NCBI GenBank assembly: GCA_959607715.1
Contig: CAUHNN010000003.1
Span: 86,881 to 150,880 of the forward strand
DNA from: an uncultured Eggerthella sp.
GTDB taxonomy: Bacteria > Actinomycetota > Coriobacteriia > Coriobacteriales > Eggerthellaceae
Length of the DNA stretch: 64,000 nucleotides
Direction of reading: 5' to 3'
The position numbers and the translations under genes were made by a program. Shown piece by piece: positions 1 through 9,013 of the stretch (within the stretch, counting starts at the first letter, position 1; every line of letters begins with the position of its first letter). The notes beneath the pieces are model-generated. The model ran no database searches, was not told where the DNA came from, and saw only the letters and a program-made list of their open reading frames with translations.

Positions 1-2173
1 CCTCGGCCGCAAGCGCACTGAGGTCGCGGTACACGCAGCGCGCCTCATGGGCCACGCGCTCCTCGTCGCGACCCCACAGCAAAACGTTGGCCAAGCGAAC
101 GAAGGGCGGGTACCCCAGGCCCTTTCGCAGGCGAAGCTCTTCGGCGAGGAAGCGCTCGCGATCATAGGAAGCCGCGGCCCTGATCGCCACGTCCTGGGCG
201 CTGTAGGTCTGCACGACGACGCGCCCGGGCAAGTCGGCGCGGCCAGAACGCCCGGCCACCTGCTCGATCAAATCGAAGGTGCGCTCGGCACTGCGGAAAT
301 CGGGAAGCTTCAGCATGGTGTCGGCGTTGATGACGCCGACGAGCGTCACCTCATCGAAGTCGAGCCCCTTGGCGATCATCTGGGTGCCGAGCAGGACCGC
401 CGCCCCAGGGGCGGCGAAGCGCTCGAGGAGGCGCTGGTGATCGCCCTTGCGCGATGTGGTGTCGGCGTCCATGCGGATAACCGGGCATTCCCTATCGGCG
501 AGAAGCGCCACGAGCTCGTCCTCGACGCGCTGGGTTCCGGCGCCGAAGCGCTTGAGGTAGGGGCTTCGGCACTCGGGGCATACGGCGGGGACGGGGCTTT
601 CATATCCGCAATGATGGCATTTGAGGCGGCCAGCGCGCTCGTGGTAGGTCAGCGACGTCGAGCAGGAGGGGCACTCGGGCACGAACCCGCAGTCGCGGCA
701 CAGGAGGAATTGGGCGAAGCCGCGCTGATTGAGCATCAAGACCGCCTTCTCCTGCTTGCCGACGACCTCGAACAACGCCTCCCTGAGCGAACGCGAGAAC
801 ATGGATCGGTTGCCGCGGCCGAATTCCCGGGCCATGTCGACCACCTCGATGCGGGGCAAGGGCTTGCCGTTGGCGCGACGGGGCATCTCGACGCGTTCCC
901 AGCGAGGGTCGTCCTCGCATCGTTGCAGGGCCTCGATCGACGGCGTCGCCGATCCGAGGACGACGGTGGCGCCGAGATCACGCGCCATCCACTCCGCCAC
1001 GTCGCGCGTGACGTAGCGCGGGGCCTGGTCCTGCTTGTAGCTCGACTCATGCTCCTCGTCCACGACGATGACGCCGATGTCGGGCATAGGCGCGAACAGG
1101 GCGCTGCGGGCGCCTACGACGACGCGGGCCGCCCCCGTGCGGATAAGGTCCCACTGGTCGTAGCGCTCCCCTTGCGACATGCGGGAATGGAGCACCGCGA
1201 CGGTGTCGCCGAAACGCCCCCTGAAACGCGCCATGGTCTGGGGCGTGAGGGAGATCTCGGGAACGAGCACCACCGCGCCACGCCCTTCGGACAGAACGCG
1301 CTCGATGGCGCAAAGGTACACCTCGGTCTTGCCGGAGCCGGTCACGCCGTCGACGAGGACCACGCGCCCCTCGCGGGCATCGAGCGCGCGATCGATGGCG
1401 CACAGCGCCCTCGCTTGACCCTCGGTCAGGCGAGGGCGCGGGCGAACGCGCGAGGCGAAGGCGGCGCTCGTCTCCTCGGGGGTGCGCATGCGCCGCCTAC
1501 GTTCGATGCGCACGACGCCCTTTGCCTCGAGCGATTTGAGCGTTTGGGCAACCGATCCGAACTCCGCGGTGAGCTCCGCGGCGCGTAGATCCCCCTGCTC
1601 AAGAGCGGAAAGAACGAGCGCCTGCTTCACCGCCCCTTTGCGGGGAACGAACGAATCGGCCGCATCGGTGCGAACGATCCAGCGCTCGTCGACCTCCTGG
1701 ACAAGGGGCTCGGTGAGCTGCCAGCGACCATCGATGCGCTCCATACGCGGGGTCCCCCCGGGCGGGAGGAAGAGGCGAATGCACGACGACAGCGGCGCGA
1801 TGTAGCGTTCGGCGAGGAACCGGGCGCACCTCGCTCCGGTCGGCGTGAAGTACGGGTGGCCGAGGGCGCGGATGATCGGTTTGAGCTTTCCCGCCGACAC
1901 GCCCGCGGGAAGCTCATGCTCGCAGGAAACTTCTTTCACGTCGACGACGAAACCGACGACCTCGCGCGCGCCGAGGGGAACGAGGACGGCGCACCCGACG
2001 GCCACCTCGAAGGTCTCCTCGGGCGCAGGATCGGCCTCGTCGAGCAGGTCGTAAAGCGACACCTGGTCGAATCCCTGCGCGCGAAGGCAGACGTCGCCGT
2101 CGGGGACGAGATAGGTATATGCCCCGTCAAGGGCCTTCGTGGGGATGTCGAGGATAACCGATGCGATCTTCAT
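1..2173 (-). CDS. priA: Primosomal protein N' (PriA helicase), 3' end outside window
   Basis: PriA is a 3'-5' DNA helicase that reloads the replisome at stalled forks. Read on the minus strand from ATG at 2173, the protein starts MKIASVILDIPTKALDGAYT and stays open for 724 codons to the window edge, so the C-terminus is missing. Visible motifs are Walker A GVTGSGKTE (about 1310-1340), the helicase box DEEH (about 1040-1060) and the paired-cysteine zinc module (CRDC, CPSC, CHHC, CPEC; about 550-690). The start lies 43 bp after the phnPP stop. A TATACT-like -10 in that gap suggests its own promoter, although read-through from the phn operon is possible. Identity is firm. Confidence 0.95.
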   Translation of the reverse strand, partial: MKIASVILDIPTKALDGAYTYLVPDGDVCLRAQGFDQVSLYDLLDEADPAPEETFEVAVGCAVLVPLGAREVVGFVVDVKEVSCEHELPAGVSAGKLKPIIRALGHPYFTPTGARCARFLAERYIAPLSSCIRLFLPPGGTPRMERIDGRWQLTEPLVQEVDERWIVRTDAADSFVPRKGAVKQALVLSALEQGDLRAAELTAEFGSVAQTLKSLEAKGVVRIERRRRMRTPEETSAAFASRVRPRPRLTEGQARALCAIDRALDAREGRVVLVDGVTGSGKTEVYLCAIERVLSEGRGAVVLVPEISLTPQTMARFRGRFGDTVAVLHSRMSQGERYDQWDLIRTGAARVVVGARSALFAPMPDIGVIVVDEEHESSYKQDQAPRYVTRDVAEWMARDLGATVVLGSATPSIEALQRCEDDPRWERVEMPRRANGKPLPRIEVVDMAREFGRGNRSMFSRSLREALFEVVGKQEKAVLMLNQRGFAQFLLCRDCGFVPECPSCSTSLTYHERAGRLKCHHCGYESPVPAVCPECRSPYLKRFGAGTQRVEDELVALLADRECPVIRMDADTTSRKGDHQRLLERFAAPGAAVLLGTQMIAKGLDFDEVTLVGVINADTMLKLPDFRSAERTFDLIEQVAGRSGRADLPGRVVVQTYSAQDVAIRAAASYDRERFLAEELRLRKGLGYPPFVRLANVLLWGRDEERVAHEARCVYRDLSALAAE

Positions 2174-2216
2174 GATCCCCCAGTATAACCCTGCGCCGTA
2201 GGAGAGGCCGACGACC

Positions 2217-3083
2217 TTAGCCGATGAGCGCGCACTGGCCGGGATGGGCCACCTTCCCGAACGCCCCGTGGTAATCCGAGCCCCCCGTGATGAACAGGCC
2301 GTGCCGCGCGGCAGCCTCGTCGACCAGAGCACGATGGCGACCATCGTGGTCGGGATGGTACTTCTCGATACCGGAAAGCCCCGCCTCGACAAGGGCGTCG
2401 ATGAAGGCGAAGTTGTCGTACTGGCCCGGATGGGCAAGCACCGCGAGCCCCCCGTCGGAAACGACGGCCTCGACCGCGTCGCGCGCGTCGACGTAGACGA
2501 TCTCGCGCTCGCAGATGCCCCCGTCCTTGAAGAGGGTGCGGTAGAGGCTCTGGTAAGTCAGGCTCGTGAACGAATCGTCGGTGAGAGCGGCCATGAGATG
2601 CTGCTTGTAGAGGCCCGTCGACGCCGAGGCCAAGCGGGCGAGCTTATCCTCATCGATTCGATAGCCCGCCGCACGCAAGCGCTCAGCCTGCCACGCGCTC
2701 GCGGCGCTCCTGCGGGCGAGAAGAGGGGCGCAGAGGCGCTCGATGGCCGCAGAGGCGCTCGAAAGCCGCAGGCCGAGGATATGGACACGCGAGCGACGCT
2801 GCTCGTCCCATGCGCTGATCTCGACGCCGCCGACGAAGGGAAAGGACCGCTCGGCGGCCAAGCGCGCCATGCGATCGAGCCCCGAAACGGTATCGTGGTT
2901 GGTCACCGCGATGTGGGTGACGCCCCGTATGCGCGCTCGGCCGAGAAGGGTCTCGAAGTCATCCGACCCATCGGAGAGCGTCGTATGCGTGTGGAGATCG
3001 GCGACGAAGTGCTCGGGGTGGCCGAGAAGGGCGCGTAAAGGGGCTTGGCGCTGCGCAAAGCTCTCCTCGTCGATGACGCTCAT
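2217..3083 (-). CDS. phnPP: PHP-domain phosphodiesterase PhnPP (5-phosphoribosyl 1,2-cyclic phosphate dihydrolase)
   Basis: This 288-residue protein belongs to the PHP metallohydrolase family: DLHTHTTLSDGS near residues 29-40 (ligands H31, H33), TNHDT, GGVEISAW, VLAHPGQY and GGSDYHG. A PHP protein of this type from Eggerthella lenta has been shown to hydrolyse both ester bonds of 5-phosphoribosyl 1,2-cyclic phosphate, giving ribose 5-phosphate and phosphate. As the last gene of the C-P lyase operon, whose end product is that cyclic phosphate, the same role is expected here, replacing the unrelated PhnP. Its ATG overlaps the phnL stop by four bases (ATGA), so translation is probably coupled. 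Identification combines family, context and recall of the E. lenta enzyme. Confidence 0.85.
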   Translation of the reverse strand: MSVIDEESFAQRQAPLRALLGHPEHFVADLHTHTTLSDGSDDFETLLGRARIRGVTHIAVTNHDTVSGLDRMARLAAERSFPFVGGVEISAWDEQRRSRVHILGLRLSSASAAIERLCAPLLARRSAASAWQAERLRAAGYRIDEDKLARLASASTGLYKQHLMAALTDDSFTSLTYQSLYRTLFKDGGICEREIVYVDARDAVEAVVSDGGLAVLAHPGQYDNFAFIDALVEAGLSGIEKYHPDHDGRHRALVDEAAARHGLFITGGSDYHGAFGKVAHPGQCALIG

Positions 3084-3784
3084 TTGACCACCTTGCCTTC
3101 CTGCATGTTGAACTCATGATCGCAGAGACCCTCCATGAACTCCAGGTCGTGGAAGATACCGAGCATGGTCGTCCCTTGATCCTTGAGGCGCTCGATCAGT
3201 TCGCGCACCTTGAGCTTCGAGGCCGCGTCGAGCGAGGCGGTCGGCTCGTCGAGCAAGAGAAGGCGCGGCTCCTTGATCATGGCCGAGGCGATGTTGAGCC
3301 TCAGCTTCTCGCCGCCCGAAAACGTGCGGGGATAGAGCGGCCAGAGCGACTCGTCGATGGCGAAATGGCGCAGCATCCTCTCCGTCTCGCGATGAGCGCG
3401 GTGCTCGTCGGCCGACCCGAAGGCCTCGAGGGCGCTTTGCAAGACGATGTCGTAGGCGCTTTGACGAGGAAGGGCGTTCAGGAACTGGGAGACGTATCCC
3501 ATCTCGTAGGACCGGATGTGGATCATCTCGCGCTCGCCGAGCGTGCAGAGATCGACCGGGCCGAAGCTTTCCGAGTCGTACCAGATATGCCCCGATTCAG
3601 GCAGGTTCGTGCGGTAGATGCAGCGCAAGATGGTCGACTTCCCCGATCCGCTGCGACCCGTGATGCCCACGAATTCGCCCGGCTTGATCTCGAGGTCGAT
3701 ATGTTGACAACCCAGGATGCGACGACCGACCTGGTGCATGGTGAAGGATTTGGAGAGATCCTCGATCTTCAGAAGAGCGTCCAT
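3080..3784 (-). CDS. phnL: Phosphonate C-P lyase system ATP-binding protein PhnL
   Basis: PhnL is an ABC-type ATPase required for phosphonate breakdown, thought to work with the C-P lyase core complex rather than in import. The 234-residue product has Walker A GRSGSGKST, signature FSGGEKLRLNIA, Walker B RLLLLDEPTASLD and a switch His in IFHDLEF. No membrane segments are present. The open frame runs further upstream, but the ATG at 3784 follows a GGAGATGAA ribosome site and gives the normal PhnL length and N-terminus (MDALLKIEDLSKSF). It sits 11 bases after the phnM stop and overlaps phnPP by four bases. Confidence 0.93.
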   Translation of the reverse strand: MDALLKIEDLSKSFTMHQVGRRILGCQHIDLEIKPGEFVGITGRSGSGKSTILRCIYRTNLPESGHIWYDSESFGPVDLCTLGEREMIHIRSYEMGYVSQFLNALPRQSAYDIVLQSALEAFGSADEHRAHRETERMLRHFAIDESLWPLYPRTFSGGEKLRLNIASAMIKEPRLLLLDEPTASLDAASKLKVRELIERLKDQGTTMLGIFHDLEFMEGLCDHEFNMQEGKVVK

Positions 3785-3795
3785 GGCTTCATCTC

Positions 3796-5091
3796 CTAGC
3801 GGGCATAGCCACGCGGCTGATCGGGGTAATGCGAGCGGTAGACCGAGTTGCCGCCGACGAAGGCGCGGGTGATGACCGGGGTCGTGATCGCGGCATCGGG
3901 ACCGCAGCCGATCTCGCGCACGAGCAGGATGTCGGCGCGCTTGCCGACCGCGATCGACCCGAGCACGTCGTCGATACCGACCGCGCGGGCAGGGTTGACC
4001 GTCACGAGGGCGAAGGCGGAAGGGAGGTCCATGCCGGCGCGATGGAGCGTGAACACCGCGTCTATCAGCGCAGCGGGATAGTAATCGCTGCACAAAAGGT
4101 CGATGGCGCCTTCGCGCACCCCTTCGCGCGCGGATAGATTGCCCGAATGGCTGTGTCCGAGCATGACGTTCGGCGCCCCCGCAAGGGTGTGAAGCCCGCG
4201 GCTCTTGGCCTCGAGCGCGACGGGAAGCTCAATCGGGAATTCGGAGATGGCGATGCCGAAGGCTTCCATGGCATCGAGCTTCTCGATGGTGTCGTCGTCG
4301 TGGGAGGCGATGGAGATTCCCTTGTCGTGGGCGATGTCGGAAAGCGTCTTGAGCTGATCGTAGCCGAGCTTGCGGGCATTCCGGCGCTGCGCGACCACTT
4401 CGGCGACCTCTTCGTCGGTCATGCCCTCGCGATAGCCCTTGAGCGTGGCATTGTAGATGGCGAGATCGCGGTACTGGCCCTGACCAGGCGTATGGTCCAT
4501 GAACGACATCAAATCGACCTTGCCGCTCTCGATGTACGAGCGGATCTCGTCGAAGCGCTCCACGGCATCGAGCTCGACGCGAAGATGGAGACGATGGCGG
4601 ATGAGGTGATCGTGCTCTTCTCCCTCGCGCATGGAAGCCACGACGTCCACGAGGCGCGAGACGTTCTCGAAGCTGCGAATGGGCTTGTGGCCGAACTCAT
4701 CTCCCCCGAAAACCGAGAGGGAGTGGTAGATGGTCGTCACTCCGTGGGCGACGAGCTCGCGATCGACCTTGTAGAGCGAGGTCGGAAGGTTCATCACGAC
4801 GCTCGGACGCGGCGAGGCGACCGACTCGATGTAGTCGGAATGGATGTCGACCATGCCAGGCGTCACGTAGGCGCCCCGCGCATCCACGAGGGGGAAACCG
4901 GTAGCGTAATCGAGCGCCATGCCGGGATCGCCCGCCGACGGGGCGTCGGACGGCTCGATCGAGCGAGCGTTGGCCAAGGTGGGGGCGATGCGCGTGATGA
5001 CGCCGCGTTCGATGACGATATCGTGGTTGGGAAGGATCGCGTCCTCGACGATGACGTTGCCTCCGCGTATGACAAGGGAATTCGATTCCAT
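3796..5091 (-). CDS. phnM: Alpha-D-ribose 1-methylphosphonate 5-triphosphate diphosphatase PhnM
   Basis: PhnM removes pyrophosphate from ribose 1-phosphonate 5-triphosphate to make the PhnJ substrate. The 431-residue protein is an amidohydrolase-superfamily member. Visible elements are the N-terminal beta-sandwich strand LVIRGGNVIVEDAIL, the HxD-type metal site in TPGMVDIHSDYIE, FMDHTPGQGQ, IASHDDDT, MLGHSHSGN and LCSDYYP. Length and motifs fit PhnM better than dihydroorotases. Its place between phnK and phnL differs from the E. coli order K-L-M, but the gene set is the same. No unusual features. Confidence 0.94.
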   Translation of the reverse strand: MESNSLVIRGGNVIVEDAILPNHDIVIERGVITRIAPTLANARSIEPSDAPSAGDPGMALDYATGFPLVDARGAYVTPGMVDIHSDYIESVASPRPSVVMNLPTSLYKVDRELVAHGVTTIYHSLSVFGGDEFGHKPIRSFENVSRLVDVVASMREGEEHDHLIRHRLHLRVELDAVERFDEIRSYIESGKVDLMSFMDHTPGQGQYRDLAIYNATLKGYREGMTDEEVAEVVAQRRNARKLGYDQLKTLSDIAHDKGISIASHDDDTIEKLDAMEAFGIAISEFPIELPVALEAKSRGLHTLAGAPNVMLGHSHSGNLSAREGVREGAIDLLCSDYYPAALIDAVFTLHRAGMDLPSAFALVTVNPARAVGIDDVLGSIAVGKRADILLVREIGCGPDAAITTPVITRAFVGGNSVYRSHYPDQPRGYAR

Positions 5092-5133
5092 AAGGTTATG
5101 CTCCTTGGTGGCCCATCTGGCGATGGGCTTCGT

Positions 5134-5985
5134 TTACAGAAGGGAATAGACGAGTTGCTGGGTATAGGCGTGCTGGGGATCCTCGAGTATCTGATCAGTC
5201 AGGCCCGTCTCGATGACCTGCCCATCGAGCATGACGAGCGTGCGATCGGCCAGCATGCGGATGACGCCGAGATCGTGGCTGACGACGAGCATGCTGACGC
5301 CGAAGTCGCGCTTTATCCTGAGGATGAGATCGAGCACGCTCGCCTGAACCGATAGGTCGAGCCCCGTCGTCACCTCATCGAGCAGGAGAATGGGAGGGTT
5401 GTTCGAGAGGGCCTTGGCTATCTGAACGCGCTGCTGCATACCGCCCGAGAACAAGCGCGGCGCATCGCACTGGCGGGACAGCGGGATGTTGACCTTCTCG
5501 AAAAGCTCCTCGCCGCGTGAGCGCATGGTCTCGACGCGCCGCTGCCCGGAGGCGATCATCTGCTCGGCGACGTTCGACAGCGACGAAAAGTCCATACGAA
5601 GGCCCAGATAAGGATTTTGGTAGACCATGCCGAGAACCGTGTTGCGAATCTGGCGTTTCTGCTGGCTCGACAACGACAAGAGGTTCTCTCGGCCGCCGTC
5701 GTAGGAGCGGCACGTGACCATGCCCGCGCTGGCCTCCTGATCGAAGTAAAGGCACTGCATGAACGTCGACTTGCCGCTTCCCGACTCGCCGACGATGCCG
5801 ACGATCTCGCCGGGGTACAGGTCGAGATCGACTCCGCGGACCGCATGGACCGTTTTGCATTTCGGGCAGACGTTGCGCTCAAGACGAGCGTTCGGGGACA
5901 GGCAGTAGTCGCATCCGCGGCCGAAGCGCTTGACGAGCCCCTTCACCGAAAGGCACGCATCGGTCTCCATCTTCGCGATGCTCAT
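5134..5985 (-). CDS. phnK: Phosphonate C-P lyase system ATP-binding protein PhnK, with Cys4 insertion
   Basis: PhnK is the ABC ATPase that docks on the PhnGHIJ core complex. The 283-residue product has Walker A GESGSGKS (66-73), signature FSGGMQQRVQIAKAL, Walker B ILLLDEVTTGLD and a SHDLGV switch. Between the first strand and Walker A it carries two CxxC pairs (C25/C28 and C40/C43), a likely zinc-binding knuckle absent from E. coli PhnK. The start at 5985 is chosen because GGAAGGAGGGA precedes it and it overlaps the phnJ stop by four bases; the open frame upstream is spurious. Walker B reads DEVT instead of the usual DEPT. Confidence 0.93.
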   Translation of the reverse strand: MSIAKMETDACLSVKGLVKRFGRGCDYCLSPNARLERNVCPKCKTVHAVRGVDLDLYPGEIVGIVGESGSGKSTFMQCLYFDQEASAGMVTCRSYDGGRENLLSLSSQQKRQIRNTVLGMVYQNPYLGLRMDFSSLSNVAEQMIASGQRRVETMRSRGEELFEKVNIPLSRQCDAPRLFSGGMQQRVQIAKALSNNPPILLLDEVTTGLDLSVQASVLDLILRIKRDFGVSMLVVSHDLGVIRMLADRTLVMLDGQVIETGLTDQILEDPQHAYTQQLVYSLL

Positions 5986-6833
5986 CGATGTCCCTCCTTC
6001 CTTGCGGATAACCGCGCATGGCAATAGGCGGTGTCGTTGCACTGGTAATACGTCTCGCCGGTCTTTTCGTCGACCAGCTCGTCGAGGTAAACCCCTTCGG
6101 CGCCGCACAGGCGGCACGACTTGCCCTCGAATTCCTCGACGACAAACGGATAGTCCTCGAAATCGAGGGGCTCGACGGTCGTGAACGGAGGAACGGCGTA
6201 GATCTTCTTCTCTCGCCCGGCGCCGAAAAGCGTGAGATTGCGGCTCCGGTGGAGCTTCATCGTGTCGAAGCGGGGAATCGGCGACGGGGCCATCACGTAA
6301 CGGCCCTCGACCAAGCAGGGGTGGTCGGCGTTCGTGGTGGTCTGCCCGTAGCGCACGATCTGGTCGAACAGGCCAAGCCATGCGCCGGTGTAGTCAGCCT
6401 CGGCGTGGAGCACGAGCGTCTTCGCCTCGCTCGGCTCGAAGTACCTCAGCGGCTCGGGGGTTGGAACCTGAAGAACGAGGATCTGCTCCTCATCGAGCGG
6501 CTCCTCGGGAATGCGGTGACGGGACTGGATGAGGGTCGCCTCGCCGGTTTCCTCGGTCACCTCGACGTCGGTCGTCTCGACGATGAGCTTCTTTATGTTG
6601 ACGGCGTTGACCGAATCGTCGGCACCCTGGTCGATCACCTTGAGCACTTCGTCGGGGCCGATGATCGACAAGGTCACCTGCAAGCCGCCGGTGCCCCACC
6701 CGCGGCCGATGGGCATCTCGCGGGACGCGAACGGGATCTGATGGCCGGGAATGGCGATCCCCTTGAGAACCGCGCGACGGATCTCGCGCTTCGAGGCCTC
6801 GTCGAAAAACGCGAAGTTGTACAAGCGCTTCAT
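5982..6833 (-). CDS. phnJ: Alpha-D-ribose 1-methylphosphonate 5-phosphate C-P lyase PhnJ
   Basis: PhnJ is the radical SAM enzyme that breaks the carbon-phosphorus bond, releasing an alkane and 5-phosphoribosyl 1,2-cyclic phosphate. The 283-residue product has the diagnostic cysteines C240, C243, C265 (cluster) and C271 (the presumed thiyl-radical residue), each one position from the E. coli residues C241, C244, C266 and C272. The N-terminus MKRLYNFAFFDE and GRGWGTGG are typical. It overlaps phnI by four bases and phnK by four bases. All catalytic residues are present, so the operon should be functional. Confidence 0.97.
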   Translation of the reverse strand: MKRLYNFAFFDEASKREIRRAVLKGIAIPGHQIPFASREMPIGRGWGTGGLQVTLSIIGPDEVLKVIDQGADDSVNAVNIKKLIVETTDVEVTEETGEATLIQSRHRIPEEPLDEEQILVLQVPTPEPLRYFEPSEAKTLVLHAEADYTGAWLGLFDQIVRYGQTTTNADHPCLVEGRYVMAPSPIPRFDTMKLHRSRNLTLFGAGREKKIYAVPPFTTVEPLDFEDYPFVVEEFEGKSCRLCGAEGVYLDELVDEKTGETYYQCNDTAYCHARLSARKEGHR

Positions 6834-7942
6834 CGGCGATCCCCTCCTTCCACGGTCGAGCGGACGCTCGAGAGCTTCGATTGGAACGTGACGTAGTGAG
6901 GCAGCTTCAAGTGAGAGACGAAGCCCGTCGCCTCGACGCCGTCGATGTGGTAGAGGACGAATTCCTCGTTTTGCGTGGGGTAGCGCTCGTCGCCCTGCTC
7001 GAGGCAGAAGTCGAGCACGCTCATGGCTATCGCCTTGGTTTCCTGATGGCCCATGACGAGCCCATAGCCGATCTCGAAACCGAGATGGGAGTCGTCGCCC
7101 TCGCTCGCGTCGACCGAGAACACGCTCTCGACTTCCGTCAGGACGAGGGAGCCCACGTAGCAGGAATCCTCCTGCGTGCCGTCGCCGAGAGGATGGTCGA
7201 CGAGCACCTCCACTTCCCCGGAGCGCAGCTCGCCAACCGTGGGATGGGAGGGGCCGAAGCCGCGAATGGCGGCATATCCGAGCGTGGTGACGCCCTGCGT
7301 CATCCCGCGGGCCAGGGTTTGAAGGCGCGCAGAACGGGGCGCGGGAAACGTCAGCGGATCCATCGTGACGTCGACAGGAGGCTCATCGTCATCTTCGCAC
7401 GACGACAGCAGCCCTTCCCGGCGCAGGTAGTCGAGCACCTTCGGGCAGGCATCGAGACCCTCCCCGTCGCACCTTTCGCTCCCCCGGGAAATCTCCTCTA
7501 CCAACCGATCCCGCAGCGCGCATTCCTCCTCGCTCGTCTCCCCATCGAGGGAGAAGTCGATGAGGCGATGGGAATAATCGCGCGTCGCGCCGAGCAGCTG
7601 GCCGCCCGGAACGTCCTTGAAGGCGGCCGAGATACGGCGTTCGACATCCATCTCGGCGCAGTCGATCACGCGCGACGTGTACGGGCGCTCAAGGGTAGAG
7701 CGGAAGGCACGGAGAAGGAACACCGCCTCCTCGGCAGAGCCCTGCGCTTGACGCAGGGCAAGCGCAGCCAAGCGCGGGGCGTAGAGGGAGGCCTCCCCCA
7801 TCACCTGCTCGACGAGAGAGGGCATCGTCGCCAGGATGGCGTCAACGCCGGCCGTCGGCGCCTGGGAGACGCGGTCGCGGGCAAGGAGGCGAAGGCTCTC
7901 CTCTATGGCGCGGCCACCGCCGCGCACGGCTACATATCCCAT
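6830..7942 (-). CDS. phnI: C-P lyase core complex nucleosidase subunit PhnI
   Basis: PhnI is the core-complex subunit that displaces adenine from ATP in the first step of phosphonate degradation, with PhnG, PhnH and PhnL. The 370-residue product starts MGYVAVRGGGRAIEES and contains the family segments MDPLTFPAPRSARLQ, MTQGVTTLGYAAIR and GFVSHLKLPHYVTFQSKL. E. coli PhnI is about 354 residues, so the length is normal. The ATG at 7942 follows GGAGACCGG and lies inside the 3' end of phnH (13-base overlap). The longer open frame upstream has no protein-like sequence. Confidence 0.94.
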   Translation of the reverse strand: MGYVAVRGGGRAIEESLRLLARDRVSQAPTAGVDAILATMPSLVEQVMGEASLYAPRLAALALRQAQGSAEEAVFLLRAFRSTLERPYTSRVIDCAEMDVERRISAAFKDVPGGQLLGATRDYSHRLIDFSLDGETSEEECALRDRLVEEISRGSERCDGEGLDACPKVLDYLRREGLLSSCEDDDEPPVDVTMDPLTFPAPRSARLQTLARGMTQGVTTLGYAAIRGFGPSHPTVGELRSGEVEVLVDHPLGDGTQEDSCYVGSLVLTEVESVFSVDASEGDDSHLGFEIGYGLVMGHQETKAIAMSVLDFCLEQGDERYPTQNEEFVLYHIDGVEATGFVSHLKLPHYVTFQSKLSSVRSTVEGGDRR

Positions 7943-8580
7943 GATCCGGTCTCCTTCCCATCGATCGATTCGATACGCGTCGTGCGCGGAACGACCACGA
8001 CGCGACCCTTCGCATCCACGAGGTACACGTCGATGCCGCACGGGTACTCGTCAGCACGAGCGGCGCGGGCGAGCGCCCAGGCGATGTCGCTCGCCATGAA
8101 CGTCTCCTCGCCATCGACGCCCGGGCCGCTCACGACGATGCGGTGGCACGCCTCGTCGTCTTGCTCCGGCTCGCTTTCGCCGGGAAGGGGCCGTCCGCCG
8201 AGAGCGCGCAGCGCAACGATGACGCTCGCGCCGCGCTCGGGCGCGACGAGGGTGCCCCCGCACGCTTGGGAGATGGCCCGCTGCGCACAGGCGCTCTCGG
8301 TTTCGGGGACGAGGACGAAATCCGCCTGATCGGGCGCCGCTTCGCTCGAATGGGTCTGCAGCTTCAGATAGGAAGCGACCCGGCAGGCCTCGTCGCCAAC
8401 GCAGGAAAACGACACCGCCTGATCGACGACGAGGCGCGTGAGCGTCTCGAAATACGGATCGAGAGCGGATTGCGCGTCGAAGGCACCGATCCTGCCGACC
8501 AGCCCCGGACGAGAGCAGGCGCGCATCACGCAGCGAAACGCCCGCTGCATCAAAAGCGTCTCTTCAGTGATCTCAGCCAT
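7930..8580 (-). CDS. phnH: C-P lyase core complex subunit PhnH
   Basis: PhnH is a non-catalytic subunit of the PhnGHIJ core complex. The 216-residue product begins MAEITEETLLMQRAFRCVMR, matching the family's N-terminal helix in which the protein is recruited (FRxxMxAxSRPG-like, here FRCVMRACSRPG). The ATG at 8580 is two bases after the phnG stop; upstream codons in the same frame are not family-like. The acidic loop around EPEQDDEA makes it slightly longer than the E. coli protein (194 residues). Context between phnG and phnI supports the call. Confidence 0.9.
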   Translation of the reverse strand: MAEITEETLLMQRAFRCVMRACSRPGLVGRIGAFDAQSALDPYFETLTRLVVDQAVSFSCVGDEACRVASYLKLQTHSSEAAPDQADFVLVPETESACAQRAISQACGGTLVAPERGASVIVALRALGGRPLPGESEPEQDDEACHRIVVSGPGVDGEETFMASDIAWALARAARADEYPCGIDVYLVDAKGRVVVVPRTTRIESIDGKETGSWDM

Positions 8581-8582
8581 CG

Positions 8583-9005
8583 TCACCCTTCCATGGTCGA
8601 GAAATCGACACGCGTCAACGCCGTCTCGCAGCGCCGACGGCGACGCTGCTCTTCGACGAGCTTCTCCTGCTCTTGGATAAGGACGCCCCATTCGGAGCAC
8701 CTATCGGCCCCAAGGGAGAAAGCGGCGTCGACGAGGGCGAGCTCATAGGCGCACTGCTCGTCGTCGCCCATCACCATCCCGTAACCGTACGTCTCGTCGA
8801 TAGCGACGGCGCACGAAGTCACGAGCGCTTCGCCAAGGTAGAACTGGGTACGGCGCGCGCCTTCCCTGACCTTCAGCATCACCAGCTCCCCTGCCGGTTC
8901 GCGCACGACGCGAACCTCATGATCCTGCTGGATCTCGCACGCGATGCGCTCGAGGACGGCACGGTCGCCCTCGATAAGCGCACGGGTGCGCTTCCTTCTT
9001 TCCAT
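8583..9005 (-). CDS. phnG: C-P lyase core complex subunit PhnG
   Basis: PhnG is the small subunit of the C-P lyase core complex. The 140-residue product starts MERRKRTRALIEGD, contains VREPAGELVMLKVREG (typical of PhnG) and LGEALVTSCAVAID with GYGMVMGDD. The C-terminal part is rich in Arg and Glu and probably helical. The start at 9005 is preceded by GGAGAA and gives the family length (E. coli about 150). It lies eight bases after the phnE2 stop and two bases before phnH. Confidence 0.92.
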   Translation of the reverse strand: MERRKRTRALIEGDRAVLERIACEIQQDHEVRVVREPAGELVMLKVREGARRTQFYLGEALVTSCAVAIDETYGYGMVMGDDEQCAYELALVDAAFSLGADRCSEWGVLIQEQEKLVEEQRRRRRCETALTRVDFSTMEG

Positions 9006-9013
9006 TGGTTCTC

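Noticed and set aside
47..1588. 513-codon open frame on the plus strand opposite priA
   Set aside because: Antisense shadow; the minus strand carries clear PriA motifs (GVTGSGKTE, DEEH, zinc cysteines) in one unbroken frame.
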